From positions 2,170,001-2,234,000 of the forward strand of contig NZ_CP045643.1 in NCBI RefSeq assembly GCF_009498275.1: a DNA stretch of 64,000 nucleotides, read 5' to 3'. Shown here piece by piece: positions 8,257-16,796 of the stretch; within the stretch, counting starts at the first letter, position 1, and every line of letters begins with the position of its first letter. The position numbers and the translations under genes were made by a program. Below the pieces are notes generated by a model. The model had not been told where the DNA came from. It did no database searches and saw only the letters and a list, made by a program, of their open reading frames with translations. This stretch comes from Streptomyces fagopyri (GTDB lineage: Bacteria > Actinomycetota > Actinomycetes > Streptomycetales > Streptomycetaceae).

Positions 8257-10059
8257 TCACCGCACGCGGAAGACCGGCCCCCGCGCCGTGAACGGGAGCC
8301 GCGCGCCGTCCGGAATCAGATACGCGTGCTCGCGCCGCACACGCAGGACGTCGCACCAGCCGTCCGTGATGACCAGCACCGGTGCTCCCGGCGGGAAGTC
8401 GTCCGCGCGGTGCAGCAGGTCGATGCCGGGCTGGAGCACCGTACCGCCGCGTCCGCGCACCCGGACCCGGCCGGCGATCTCGGTGACCGGCAGATAGCCG
8501 GCGTCGTGCGGCGCGGCGTCGCAGAACACGACGCGCGCGGCGGGTACGTCACGGGCCTCGGCGTACGAGGCGATCGCGCCCAGCGCCTTGCCGAGCAGGG
8601 TGCGGTCCATGGAGCCGGAGGTGTCGAGGACGACGCCGAAGGTGCAGCGGGCGATCTCCTCGGGCGGGAAGTACCGTCCGGCGCGCGGGATGTCGGGGGT
8701 CGAGGCCTGCCGTCGCGCCGGACGCGCGTACGTCCGTACGGGCTCGGGGCGCGGCACGAACTCGTCGAACCAGCGGGCCAGTCGGGCGTCCCAGGGCAGC
8801 GGCGGGTGGCTGAGCGCGCGGATCTCCTCCACCAGACCGCCCGGCAGGAAGCCGCGTTCCTGGTGCTGGTGCAGGTCGAGGCCGCGGGCAAGTCCCCGGC
8901 GGTACAGCTCGTCGAGGTCGACGTAGTCGCGCGGGGAGCCGATCGGTCCGCCGAGAATGTCACCCGCGCCCTTGCCACGCAGGGTGGACAGGCGGCGCAT
9001 CCGGCGCAGGTCGGTCGCGATCCGGTCGTAGACCTCCTCCGCCGACAGGTCCGTCAACTCGGCGTCGTACAGCAGCCCGTCGGGCATCGTGCCGACCTGC
9101 ATCGCGCACAGCCATCCGTTGACGACGTAGTCGCAGGCGACGTTGAAGAGGTACGGGTCGCGGGTGCCGCACCGGTCGCCGTGGCGCAGGGCGGCGTGCA
9201 GCATCTCGTGGGCGAGGACGAACCGCCATTCCTCGTCGTCGAGTTCGCGCAGCGGGTTGACGTAGATCTCGCCCGACTCCGCGTCGACCGCCGCGACGGA
9301 GATGTCGTGGGCGCGCGCCAGTTCGGCGTCGGCGACCAGGGTGATGCCGGCCGCGATGCCGCCGAGCAGCGGGTAGGAGGAGACGAACCAGCTCAGCGCG
9401 CGCTCCCAGGGCTGTAGCCGGGTGGGTCCGCCGCGCATGGAGGAACGGCGGCCGCCGGCCACGTCCAGCGCCGTGGCCACGGTGCGCGTCAGGGCGTGCG
9501 CGAAGGCGAGCTGCCAGTCCGGCGCGGTGCCGCCCTTCCAGGTGTTCCAGGGCACCAGCAGCTGGTCCGGGTCCGCGCCGGCCGTACCGCAGCGGTCGTA
9601 CGCGGCCGGGATCCCGTCGCGGCGCCAGCGGGCGGCGAGCTGCTCCTCGTCGCCGCCGGGATAGGACGGCGGCAGGTCCTCGGGGGTGCTGCCGACCGGG
9701 AAGCCGAGCAGGAAGCGGTTGACCACGGCGCAGCGGGCGGCGAGGTCGTGCCGGTCGGGCTGCTCGCGCGGGCCGGTCGCCGCGGGGACGTGGCCGAAGC
9801 CGAGGTGGATGACGCCGTGCGCGACCGCCCAGGCCCACTCGGCGGGTTCGGCCCGGCGGGTGGGGTGGACATGCAGTACGCCGCCGGAGTCGACCCGGAC
9901 GAGGCCCTCGCGGGGCGACGCGTCGCAGTCCTCCCGGCGGCAGGTGCTGAACCCGATGGCGGCGAGCGCGCGGTTGGCCCGGACCAGTCGCATGCCCTCC
10001 GCGAACGCCTCCCCGGCCGGGTCCTTCTTGGGCTGGTCCCGGCGGCGCGCGCGGCTCAC
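8257..10059 (-). CDS. VWA-like protein with duplicated metallopeptidase domain (DUF2201 type)
   Basis: A 600-residue partner of the MoxR ATPase encoded just upstream. A putative metallopeptidase domain contains the zinc motif HEMLH (284-288, inside WRFVLAHEMLHAALRHGDR). A C-terminal VWA-like domain carries the MIDAS motif DTSGSM (479-484). Residues about 60-120 look like a degenerate copy of the peptidase segment, with HGVIH (81-85) in place of HExxH and a matching downstream VVNRFL/VVNGWL. MoxR/VWA pairs are generally thought to act as chaperone-like remodelling systems; the substrate is unknown. It starts at GTG 10059 and overlaps the ATPase stop by 4 bp (GTGA). Confidence 0.85.
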   Translation of the reverse strand: MSRARRRDQPKKDPAGEAFAEGMRLVRANRALAAIGFSTCRREDCDASPREGLVRVDSGGVLHVHPTRRAEPAEWAWAVAHGVIHLGFGHVPAATGPREQPDRHDLAARCAVVNRFLLGFPVGSTPEDLPPSYPGGDEEQLAARWRRDGIPAAYDRCGTAGADPDQLLVPWNTWKGGTAPDWQLAFAHALTRTVATALDVAGGRRSSMRGGPTRLQPWERALSWFVSSYPLLGGIAAGITLVADAELARAHDISVAAVDAESGEIYVNPLRELDDEEWRFVLAHEMLHAALRHGDRCGTRDPYLFNVACDYVVNGWLCAMQVGTMPDGLLYDAELTDLSAEEVYDRIATDLRRMRRLSTLRGKGAGDILGGPIGSPRDYVDLDELYRRGLARGLDLHQHQERGFLPGGLVEEIRALSHPPLPWDARLARWFDEFVPRPEPVRTYARPARRQASTPDIPRAGRYFPPEEIARCTFGVVLDTSGSMDRTLLGKALGAIASYAEARDVPAARVVFCDAAPHDAGYLPVTEIAGRVRVRGRGGTVLQPGIDLLHRADDFPPGAPVLVITDGWCDVLRVRREHAYLIPDGARLPFTARGPVFRVR

Positions 10060-11117
10060 CGGCGGGCCTCCACCAGTCGGGGCATGTCCCGGGCGGCCTC
10101 GACCAGGAACCACGCGGGCAGGACGGGATTGCCGTCGGCGTCCGGGGAGATGACGCTCTGCGCCACCTCCACCGAGATCTCGGCGAGCTGCACGAGCAGC
10201 GACTTGGCGCGGAACGCGGTCTGCTGTCCGGCCGCCGAGAGGTGGTCCTTGCTCACGGGCAGCTCCTTGACCAGACGTCCGCGGAAGGACTCGGCGAGGT
10301 AGTAGAGCAGGTCGCGGTCCTCGGGGCGGTGCGGCCAGCGGGCGTCGCCCTTGAGGACGGCCTCGATGCCGAACCGGCTGCGCACGATCTTGACGTAGCC
10401 GCGGAAGGCGACCGCGTGCGCGGGCGTCAGCGTGCCGTGCGCGATCACGCCCAGGGTGGCCTCGTCGAGGGCGGGACCGAAGGAGTGCAGCGCGTCGGAG
10501 AGCATGTGCCAGGAACGGGGCGTGGAGAAGGGCTCCTCCGTCTTGGGCGGCTTGGACCACAGGTGGTCGGGCCGGTCGGTGAGGTGGTCCAGGACCCAGG
10601 GGTGGATGCCGTTGCCCGCCGCCCAGACCAGCCAGTCCTTCGGCGAGGCCTCCAGGTGCACATGGGCGAGGCGGTTGACGAGCGCGGAGGCGATCGGGCG
10701 GGCGAGCGCGTTGTCGGTCGCGCGGTTGCCCGCTCCGATGACGATCGACCCGGCGGGCAGCTCGTAGGTGCCGATGCGGCGGTCCAGGATCAGCGAGTAG
10801 AAGGCCTTCTGGACGTCGGGCGTCGCCGCGTTCAGCTCGTCCAGGAACAGGCAGTACGGCTCGTCGCGGGCGATCGCCTCCGGCGGGCAGAAGACGGAAC
10901 GTCCGTCACGGATCTGCGGGACGCCGATGAGGTCCTCGGGCGCGAGCTGGGTGCCGAGCAGGCTCACGCACTCCAGTCCCAGCGACTCGGCGAACTCCCG
11001 CACCAGAGAGGACTTTCCGATGCCGGGAGCGCCCCAGATGAAGACGGGCCGCACGGTCGCGAGACCGAGCAGCAGCTCCGGGAGGCGGGCGGGGGTGACG
11101 GTGACGGCTGCGTGCAC
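10056..11117 (-). CDS. MoxR-like AAA+ ATPase
   Basis: A 353-residue AAA+ ATPase. Walker A is GAPGIGKS (29-36), Walker B is LFLDELN (90-96), a sensor-1 type Asn lies in GAGNRATDN, and an arginine-finger region sits near ASALVNRLAHVHLE. It starts at GTG 11117 with AGGAG about 8 nt upstream. It is coupled by a GTGA overlap to the VWA/peptidase gene, and such pairs are known to form two-component protein-remodelling machines. Unlike classical moxR operons, no DUF58 gene is present. Confidence 0.9.
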   Translation of the reverse strand: MHAAVTVTPARLPELLLGLATVRPVFIWGAPGIGKSSLVREFAESLGLECVSLLGTQLAPEDLIGVPQIRDGRSVFCPPEAIARDEPYCLFLDELNAATPDVQKAFYSLILDRRIGTYELPAGSIVIGAGNRATDNALARPIASALVNRLAHVHLEASPKDWLVWAAGNGIHPWVLDHLTDRPDHLWSKPPKTEEPFSTPRSWHMLSDALHSFGPALDEATLGVIAHGTLTPAHAVAFRGYVKIVRSRFGIEAVLKGDARWPHRPEDRDLLYYLAESFRGRLVKELPVSKDHLSAAGQQTAFRAKSLLVQLAEISVEVAQSVISPDADGNPVLPAWFLVEAARDMPRLVEARR

Positions 11118-11214
11118 GCACGGACTCCTGGCGGGTGTTCGAGTGGAGCGCGCGGCTGCGCGGTGTCCGGAACGGCCAGTGTGTGCGCGCGAGTCCGTTC
11201 ACCGCAGCCCATTT

Positions 11215-13284
11215 TCAGGCGGCGCGCTCGCTCCGGGCCATCGGCAACGGCACTTGGGGGCCGTCGCACTCGCGCAGCCAGCCGCGCAGGACGCGGTGCA
11301 CGCGCTCGGCGCCCACCAGGTCACCGCCGTCGCCGGCCGGCTCGGACAGGGCGAGCGGCGACATCAGGAACGGACGTCCCTGGGCGCCGCCGAGACCGCC
11401 GTGCGAGCCGATCTGCTCCTCGAAGGCGAGCACCTCGCCCTCCTCCGGGTCGTACCAGGAGTTGACCATGATGTCGGCGGCGTGCGGGAACGTGTGCGTG
11501 CGCCGTACGGCGTCGGCCGCGCCGGGGCCGAAGTCGGCGAGCGGGCCGGGGTGTTCGTCGTCGAGCGCGTCGACGGGCGCCTCCGCGCCGTGCGCGCCGA
11601 TCACCAGACCGCCGTGCTCCTCGCTGCGCACCAGCAGGAAGCCGACGCCGGGGTGGTTGGCGAGCGTGGACAGCAGCGCGGGGTGGCGGCGGTCGATCTC
11701 CTCGCGGCTCATCCGGTGCGGCACGTCCGGGAAGGAGACGAGACCGAGGTTTCCGGACGCCAGGACGACGGGCTCGGAGCGGCGCGGGGGGCTGTGCCGC
11801 TCGCCGCTCTCCTCGACCGGCCGGCGCAGCGCGGCCCGGACCGCCGCCCGCGCCTCGGCGCCGCTGTGCGTCCTGCGTGCCCGGCGCGGTACGGGCAGTC
11901 CGCAGCCGGCCCGGACCAGATTGCCGAGGGTGAGGCCGTAGCGGGTCAGGAAGGTCTCGCCGGGGCTCTGCCCGTGGTCCGACAGGACGACGATCCGGTA
12001 GGGCCGGGGGGCGTGTTCGGCGACCTTCTCGATCAGCGCGAGCGAGCGGTCGAGGCGCTCCAGGACCTTCTCCGTGTCCCGGCCGCGCGGCCCGGAGTGG
12101 TGCGCCACCTCGTCGTACGCCACCAGGTCCGCGTACACCGCGTTGCGCCCGGCGAGCATGTCGCCGATCACCGCGGCGACGACGACGTCCCGCTCGACGA
12201 CGGTCGCGAAGGCGCGGACGAAGGGGTAAAGGCCGCCGCGCCCGACCCGCGGGCGCCGCTTCCGCAGACGGGCGCGGGTGGACTGGCCGATCTCCCGGAA
12301 CACCTCGGCGACGAAGGACATCGCCGTACGGACCGCGTTGGCGGGGTCGCTGAAGTACGCGAAGTAGCCCGAGCGGGAACGGTTCTCCCTGCCTCTGCGC
12401 GCGGCCATGGAGAGCACGAGGGCCAGCTCGTCGGCGCCGCCGCTGAAGAGGTTGCCGCGGCTCGCCCCGTCGACGGTGAGCAGTCCTCCGTCGCCGGTGT
12501 GTCCGATGGCCCGGCGCTGGAGTTCGGCGGCGCTGCTGGGCCGGTTGCAGACCATGACCTCGTGGCTCTCCTTCTCGTACCACCTGAAGGCCGGGATGTC
12601 GTGGTTGCTGCCGTGCAGGATGCCGAGCTGGCTGGCGCCGGTCTGGCTCGACCAGTCGGTGCGCCAGGGGGTGACCCGGTGGGTGGTGGCGAGCCACCGC
12701 GCGACGGTCGGCATGAGTCCCTTGCCGGTCGCCTCCTCCAGTACGTCGTGGCCCACACCGTCGAGCTGGAGGAAGACGACGCCGGGGAACGAGGGGCCGC
12801 GGTCACTGTCGGACCGGCCCCGGCCCCGGCCGCGGGCCGCGAGCCGGTAGAGCCTGCGCCGGTAGGCGTCGTCGTCCCGGACGGCGAGGGCTCCCCCGGT
12901 GGCGGAGGCGACCGCGGACATCACGGCGGCGACGACCACGGCGGTCTCCGGCGCGGCCTCGCTCTGTCCGGAGGGGTTGACGCGCAGGGCCAGCAGCAGC
13001 AGCGACCCGTTCAGGAAGAAGACGAGCAGACCGAGTATCAGCGCGGGCACGAGCAGCAGGGCCCGCACGAGCAGCGGCCACACCAGCGACGACAGCAGAC
13101 CGAAGACGCCCGCGCCGACCGCCGCCGTGACGGCGACGCGGGTGGCGCTGTCCCCGTTGTCCGACTGCAGCTGGAAGTCGGGCAGCGCGCCGGCCAGCAC
13201 CAGCATCGTGGCCGTGGACACGGCCCACACCGCGATGCTCCGCCAGACCCCGCTGAGGACCCGTCGCCACCGTCCGCCACCCAC
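11215..13284 (-). CDS. Membrane-anchored alkaline-phosphatase-superfamily phosphodiesterase
   Basis: A 689-residue protein joining an N-terminal membrane part to a type I phosphodiesterase/nucleotide pyrophosphatase domain. Four hydrophobic segments lie between about residues 15 and 135 and resemble the phage-holin-like family IV. The catalytic half starts near 168: LQLDGVGHD (metal Asp), a nucleophile candidate in SSQTGASQLG, AYDEVAHHSG (metal Asp/His) and VVLSDHGQSPG (metal Asp/His). The topology would hold the enzyme at the inner membrane; the substrate is unknown. It ends about 100 bp upstream of the MoxR gene on the same strand and may be separately transcribed. Confidence 0.85.
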   Translation of the reverse strand: MGGGRWRRVLSGVWRSIAVWAVSTATMLVLAGALPDFQLQSDNGDSATRVAVTAAVGAGVFGLLSSLVWPLLVRALLLVPALILGLLVFFLNGSLLLLALRVNPSGQSEAAPETAVVVAAVMSAVASATGGALAVRDDDAYRRRLYRLAARGRGRGRSDSDRGPSFPGVVFLQLDGVGHDVLEEATGKGLMPTVARWLATTHRVTPWRTDWSSQTGASQLGILHGSNHDIPAFRWYEKESHEVMVCNRPSSAAELQRRAIGHTGDGGLLTVDGASRGNLFSGGADELALVLSMAARRGRENRSRSGYFAYFSDPANAVRTAMSFVAEVFREIGQSTRARLRKRRPRVGRGGLYPFVRAFATVVERDVVVAAVIGDMLAGRNAVYADLVAYDEVAHHSGPRGRDTEKVLERLDRSLALIEKVAEHAPRPYRIVVLSDHGQSPGETFLTRYGLTLGNLVRAGCGLPVPRRARRTHSGAEARAAVRAALRRPVEESGERHSPPRRSEPVVLASGNLGLVSFPDVPHRMSREEIDRRHPALLSTLANHPGVGFLLVRSEEHGGLVIGAHGAEAPVDALDDEHPGPLADFGPGAADAVRRTHTFPHAADIMVNSWYDPEEGEVLAFEEQIGSHGGLGGAQGRPFLMSPLALSEPAGDGGDLVGAERVHRVLRGWLRECDGPQVPLPMARSERAA

Positions 13285-13406
13285 GCCCTGTCCACCTCAC
13301 GTCCCGGGCCCGCCCGGTCCGCGAGGCCTGCTCCCACCCTGTCACAACGGGCGGGAAGGGCCGGATGTGCCCGTCCTCGTGGTCCCGGTCCGGCCGTGGT
13401 CGCCGG

Positions 13407-13841
13407 TCAGCGGCCGTCGTACCCGGCGGTCGGCATCGACAGACGGCGGTGGACCCGGGCCTTCATCTGGGCGTCGTAGGAGGGTTCCGCGCTGCCGACC
13501 GTCTCGATCCGGACGCCCCGGCGGGCGCATTCGGCGGTGAACTCGTCGACGGAGGCGAGGGCGCGCTCCAGGACACGGTGGCTCGGCGCGACGAACAGGT
13601 CGACGAGGCCCGCCTCGACGTCGGCCCACAGGGTGCGGTGGTCCGGCCGCAGTCCACGGACGAGAAGCTCCCGGGTGACGACGTAGCCGTGCTCGGCGGC
13701 CCAGCGGGCGCACATCGCGTGCTGGCCGCGGGAGTCCACGAGGAAGGGGTCCGCCTCGAGCTCCTCCAGGGGCGTCAGGCTCGCGATGGCCGTGACGCGC
13801 ACCGTGGCCGGCACGGCGGAGGCACTGCGCGCGTTTCCCAT
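13407..13841 (-). CDS. Resolvase-like (serine recombinase N-terminal fold) protein, degenerate
   Basis: A 144-residue protein. Its middle resembles the serine-recombinase N-terminal domain: VRVTAIASL at the place of the usual RVS nucleophile strand, then CARWAAEHGYVV, GLVDLFVAPSHRVLERAL in place of the usual DVVVVyslDRLSR, and CARRGVRIETV. The nucleophile Ser of RVS is Thr here, the DRLSR arginines are not conserved, and no DNA-binding domain follows. It is unlikely to recombine DNA and may have been kept for another role. The ATG at 13841 follows GGAGGTGA. The assignment rests on visual pattern only. Confidence 0.6.
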   Translation of the reverse strand: MGNARSASAVPATVRVTAIASLTPLEELEADPFLVDSRGQHAMCARWAAEHGYVVTRELLVRGLRPDHRTLWADVEAGLVDLFVAPSHRVLERALASVDEFTAECARRGVRIETVGSAEPSYDAQMKARVHRRLSMPTAGYDGR

Positions 13842-13925
13842 GGCGTCCCCCTCACCTCCGGGTTTCGCCGCCGACCCTACTCCTGCCCGTAGGCTCGGGG
13901 GGAGTCGCACGAAGGAGGCAAAGAA

Positions 13926-14699
13926 GTGCCGGTGGAGATCACCTGGTGGGGGCACGCCACCTGCACGCTGGAGGACTCCGGTACACGCGTCCTGACGGAT
14001 CCGCTCTTCGCGCGCCGGCTCGCGCATCTACGACGCAGGCGCGGGGCGCCGCCCCCTCCCGAGGCGGCGGTCGCTGATGTGGCGCTCGTCTCGCATCTGC
14101 ACGCCGATCATCTGCACGCGCCCTCACTTCAGCGGCTCGCGCCGGGGACGCTGGTGCTGGTCCCCGAGGGGGCGGGGCGCGCGGTGCCCACGCTGCGCAG
14201 GCTGGACCGTCTGCGGTTCACCGAGGTGTCGCCCGGGGACCGGATCGACGTCGGTGACCTGGTGGTACGTGTCGTGTCGGCGCGGCACGACGGGCGACGG
14301 CTGCCGGTCGGACCGCACCGCTCGCCCGCGCTGGGTTTCGTGGTCGAGGGCGAGGCGCGGACGTATTTCGCCGGGGACACCGGGCTGTTCGACTCCATGG
14401 CCGAGGAGGTCGGGCCGGTCGATGTGGCCCTGCTGCCGGTCGGTGGCTGGGGGCCCTTCCTCGGCGAGGGGCATCTGGACGCGGGGCGGGCGGCGCAGGC
14501 GCTGGCCCGTCTGATGCCGCGCAGCGCCGTGCCGGTGCACTACGGCACGTACTGGCCGATCGGCATGGACGGTGTGCGCCCCCATGAATTCCATGCGCCG
14601 GGTGATGAGTTCGTGCGCCTGGCCGCCGAGTCCGCGCCCGAGGTGGCGGTGCACCGGCTCGACCACGGTCAGAGCGTGCGGCCGGAGGTCGCGCGGTGA
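13926..14699 (+). CDS. MBL-fold metallo-hydrolase
   Basis: A 257-residue metallo-beta-lactamase-fold hydrolase of the UlaG/RomA-like branch. The metal motif HLHADH lies in LVSHLHADHLHAP (about residues 55-60), preceded by WWGHATCTLE and DPLF. YFAGDTGLFD and VPVHYGTYWP supply later ligands. The GTG at 13926 is supported by an upstream AGGAGG. It overlaps the next gene by 4 bp (GTGA), coupling it to a DedA-type membrane protein. The substrate cannot be told; relatives act on phosphoester or lactone substrates. Confidence 0.88.
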   Translation: MPVEITWWGHATCTLEDSGTRVLTDPLFARRLAHLRRRRGAPPPPEAAVADVALVSHLHADHLHAPSLQRLAPGTLVLVPEGAGRAVPTLRRLDRLRFTEVSPGDRIDVGDLVVRVVSARHDGRRLPVGPHRSPALGFVVEGEARTYFAGDTGLFDSMAEEVGPVDVALLPVGGWGPFLGEGHLDAGRAAQALARLMPRSAVPVHYGTYWPIGMDGVRPHEFHAPGDEFVRLAAESAPEVAVHRLDHGQSVRPEVAR

Positions 14700-15439
14700 C
14701 ACCGCTGTCCGCCGTGGGCACCGCCCCGGCGCTGTTCCTGTCCGCGCGGAACGCCTCCGTGACGGTGTTCCTGGCCGCCACGGGTGCGGCTGTCACGCCG
14801 GAGAGCACGCAGCAGGCGATCGGTTATCCGTCGCTGTTCCTGCTGGTGCTGATCGGCGCGCTGGTGCCGGTGGTGCCGACGGGCGCGCTGGTGAGTTCGG
14901 CGGCGGTGGTGGCCTTCCACCAGACGGCGCCGTTCGCGCTGCTGCTGGTGTTCGTGGTGGCCTCCCTCGCCGCGTTCCTCGGCGACGTGGCGCTGTACTG
15001 GCTCGGCCGGCGGGGCATGAGATCGAGAAACGGCTCGCGCTGGCTGGAGGCGATCCGGGTCCGCGCCCCCGAGGACCGTCTCGCCCAGGCCCAGGAGAAA
15101 CTGAACGATCACGGCGCCACCGTCCTCGTGCTGTCCCGGCTGGTCCCGGCCGGCCGCATACCGGTGATGCTGGCCTGTCTGCTGGCGAAGATGCCGCTGC
15201 GCACGTTCGCCCGCGGCGACGTACCCGCGTGCCTGGCCTGGGCGGCCACCTACCAGGTCATCGGCATACTGGGCGGTTCCCTCTTCGACCGGCCCTGGGA
15301 GGGAGTGGTGGCCGCGGTCGTCCTGACGGTGGCTCTCGGCCTGGCGCCGGGCCTGTGGCGCCGCGTGCGCGGGACCGAGCCGCGTGAGCGTCCCGGGAGG
15401 GGCACGGAGAACCCCGCGGGCGACCCGGGCAACCGCTGA
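14696..15439 (+). CDS. DedA-family (VTT/SNARE-associated) membrane protein
   Basis: A 247-residue integral membrane protein. The DedA core is visible: a re-entrant region VPTGALVSSAAVVAF, GDVALYWLGRRG in the cytosolic loop, and LSRLVPAGRIPVMLACLLAKM in place of the usual RF-P-G-R stretch. DedA proteins are linked to lipid (undecaprenyl-phosphate or phosphatidylethanolamine) flipping and membrane homeostasis. At least five hydrophobic segments are visible, and the C-terminus after about residue 220 is basic and disordered. It starts at GTG 14696 within the MBL stop, so the two proteins are made together. Confidence 0.85.
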   Translation: MTPLSAVGTAPALFLSARNASVTVFLAATGAAVTPESTQQAIGYPSLFLLVLIGALVPVVPTGALVSSAAVVAFHQTAPFALLLVFVVASLAAFLGDVALYWLGRRGMRSRNGSRWLEAIRVRAPEDRLAQAQEKLNDHGATVLVLSRLVPAGRIPVMLACLLAKMPLRTFARGDVPACLAWAATYQVIGILGGSLFDRPWEGVVAAVVLTVALGLAPGLWRRVRGTEPRERPGRGTENPAGDPGNR

Positions 15440-15461
15440 CGGCCCGCCCCCGAACGACCAC

Positions 15462-15587
15462 GCCCGCACTCCCCCCTTCCCCGCCCTCACCCTTCCCGTA
15501 CGTCCCGCACTCCCCGCGACCCCACCCCTCCCTCGCCCTCCCCGCCCTCCCTCACACTCACACTCTCGCTTTCGCTTTCGCTTTCGC
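15462..15587 (+). repeat. Polypyrimidine tract with CGCTTT repeats
   Basis: A stretch of about 125 bp that is overwhelmingly C/T on the plus strand, ending in three CGCTTT hexamers (15567-15584). It lies between the convergent stops of the DedA and MBL genes. It is non-coding and may help end transcription or form unusual DNA structure. Confidence 0.6.
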
Positions 15588-15626
15588 CGGGGTGTCGCCA
15601 TCCCGCCGCTGTCGCCCAGGGCGTTC

Positions 15627-16796
15627 TCACCCGAGCACCCGGGAACCCCCCACCGGCAGATCCCACAGGTCCGCCCGTTCGAGTCCCGCCCGCTCCCAGG
15701 CAGCCCGCACCCTGGTCAGGGGTTCCAGGACCGGCTCCGCCGAGAGCACGAACGTCCCCCAGTGCATGGGTGCCATCCGGCGGGCGCCGAGGTCGACGGC
15801 GGCCCGGACGGCCTCCTCCGGGTCGCAGTGGACGTCGCTGAGCCACCACCGGGGGTCGTACGCGCCGATGGGCAGCAGGGCGAGGTCGATGCCCGGATAC
15901 CGCCGGCCGATGCGCTCGAACCAGTGCCCGTACCCCGTGTCCCCCGCGAAGTACACCCGTTGTCCCCCGGACTCCGTCAGGACCCAACCGCCCCACAGCG
16001 TCCGGCAGGTGTCGGTGAGACCGCGCTTGGACCAGTGGTGGGCGGGAACGAAGTCGAGGCGCACGCCGTCGAGTTCGGCGGCCTCCCACCAGTCCAGCTC
16101 GGTGACACGGGTGAACCGGCGGCGCCGGAACCAGCGCCCGAGTCCGGCGGGCACGAACACCGGCGTGTGGCGCGGGAGACGGCCCAGGGTCGGAGCGTCC
16201 AGATGGTCGTAGTGGTTGTGGCTGATGACGACCGCGTCGATACGCGGCAGCGCGCTCCAGGCCACGCCGACGGGTGTGATCCGGGCCGGGGTGCCGAGGA
16301 TCCTGCGGGACCAGACCGGGTCGGTGAGGACGGTGAGCCCGCCTATGTGGATCACCCAACTCGCGTGCCCCGCCCAGGAGACGGCGACCGTGCGCGTACC
16401 CACCCGGGGCAGCGGACCCGGTGCGAACGGCAGTGCGGGGATGTCGGCGAGCCCCTCGGGGCGGGGCCGCAGCGCGCCCTCGCGGGCGAACCGCGCGAAG
16501 GCCCGCAGTCCCGGCAGCGGCGCGGTCAGCCGGTCGACGAACGATCGCGGCCACACACGCCGCTCGCCGAGCGGTCTGGGCTCGGCGAGCGGGACGACGG
16601 GAAGGCGCGGTACGACGGGTGGGGCCGGTACGAGAGGTGGCGGCGGTACAACAGGCGGGGCCGGTACGACGGGTGGGGCGGCGGGCGAGGAACGCGCCGC
16701 CGGAGCCGGGGAGGACGCCGGCTCGTCGGTGTCCGGTGCGCCGGTGTCCGGTGCGCCGGCGTCGGTGCTCGTGGTCGACCGGGACTGCTGCGTCAT
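15627..16796 (-). CDS. MBL-fold metallo-hydrolase with proline-rich N-terminus (NAPE-PLD/RomA-like)
   Basis: A 389-residue protein. Residues 1-75 are low complexity, with PPVV/VPAPP-type repeats. The enzymatic domain begins near 125 (VSWAGHASWVIHIG) and has the metal motif SHNHYDHLD, then FVPAHHWSKRG, YFAGDTGYG and PMHWGTF. This arrangement matches bacterial RomA/N-acyl-phosphatidylethanolamine phospholipase D-like hydrolases, which act on phosphodiester lipids. The ATG at 16796 overlaps the upstream stop (ATGA), pairing it with the aminotransferase-fold protein. An alternative start at 16811 is possible. Confidence 0.85.
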   Translation of the reverse strand: MTQQSRSTTSTDAGAPDTGAPDTDEPASSPAPAARSSPAAPPVVPAPPVVPPPPLVPAPPVVPRLPVVPLAEPRPLGERRVWPRSFVDRLTAPLPGLRAFARFAREGALRPRPEGLADIPALPFAPGPLPRVGTRTVAVSWAGHASWVIHIGGLTVLTDPVWSRRILGTPARITPVGVAWSALPRIDAVVISHNHYDHLDAPTLGRLPRHTPVFVPAGLGRWFRRRRFTRVTELDWWEAAELDGVRLDFVPAHHWSKRGLTDTCRTLWGGWVLTESGGQRVYFAGDTGYGHWFERIGRRYPGIDLALLPIGAYDPRWWLSDVHCDPEEAVRAAVDLGARRMAPMHWGTFVLSAEPVLEPLTRVRAAWERAGLERADLWDLPVGGSRVLG

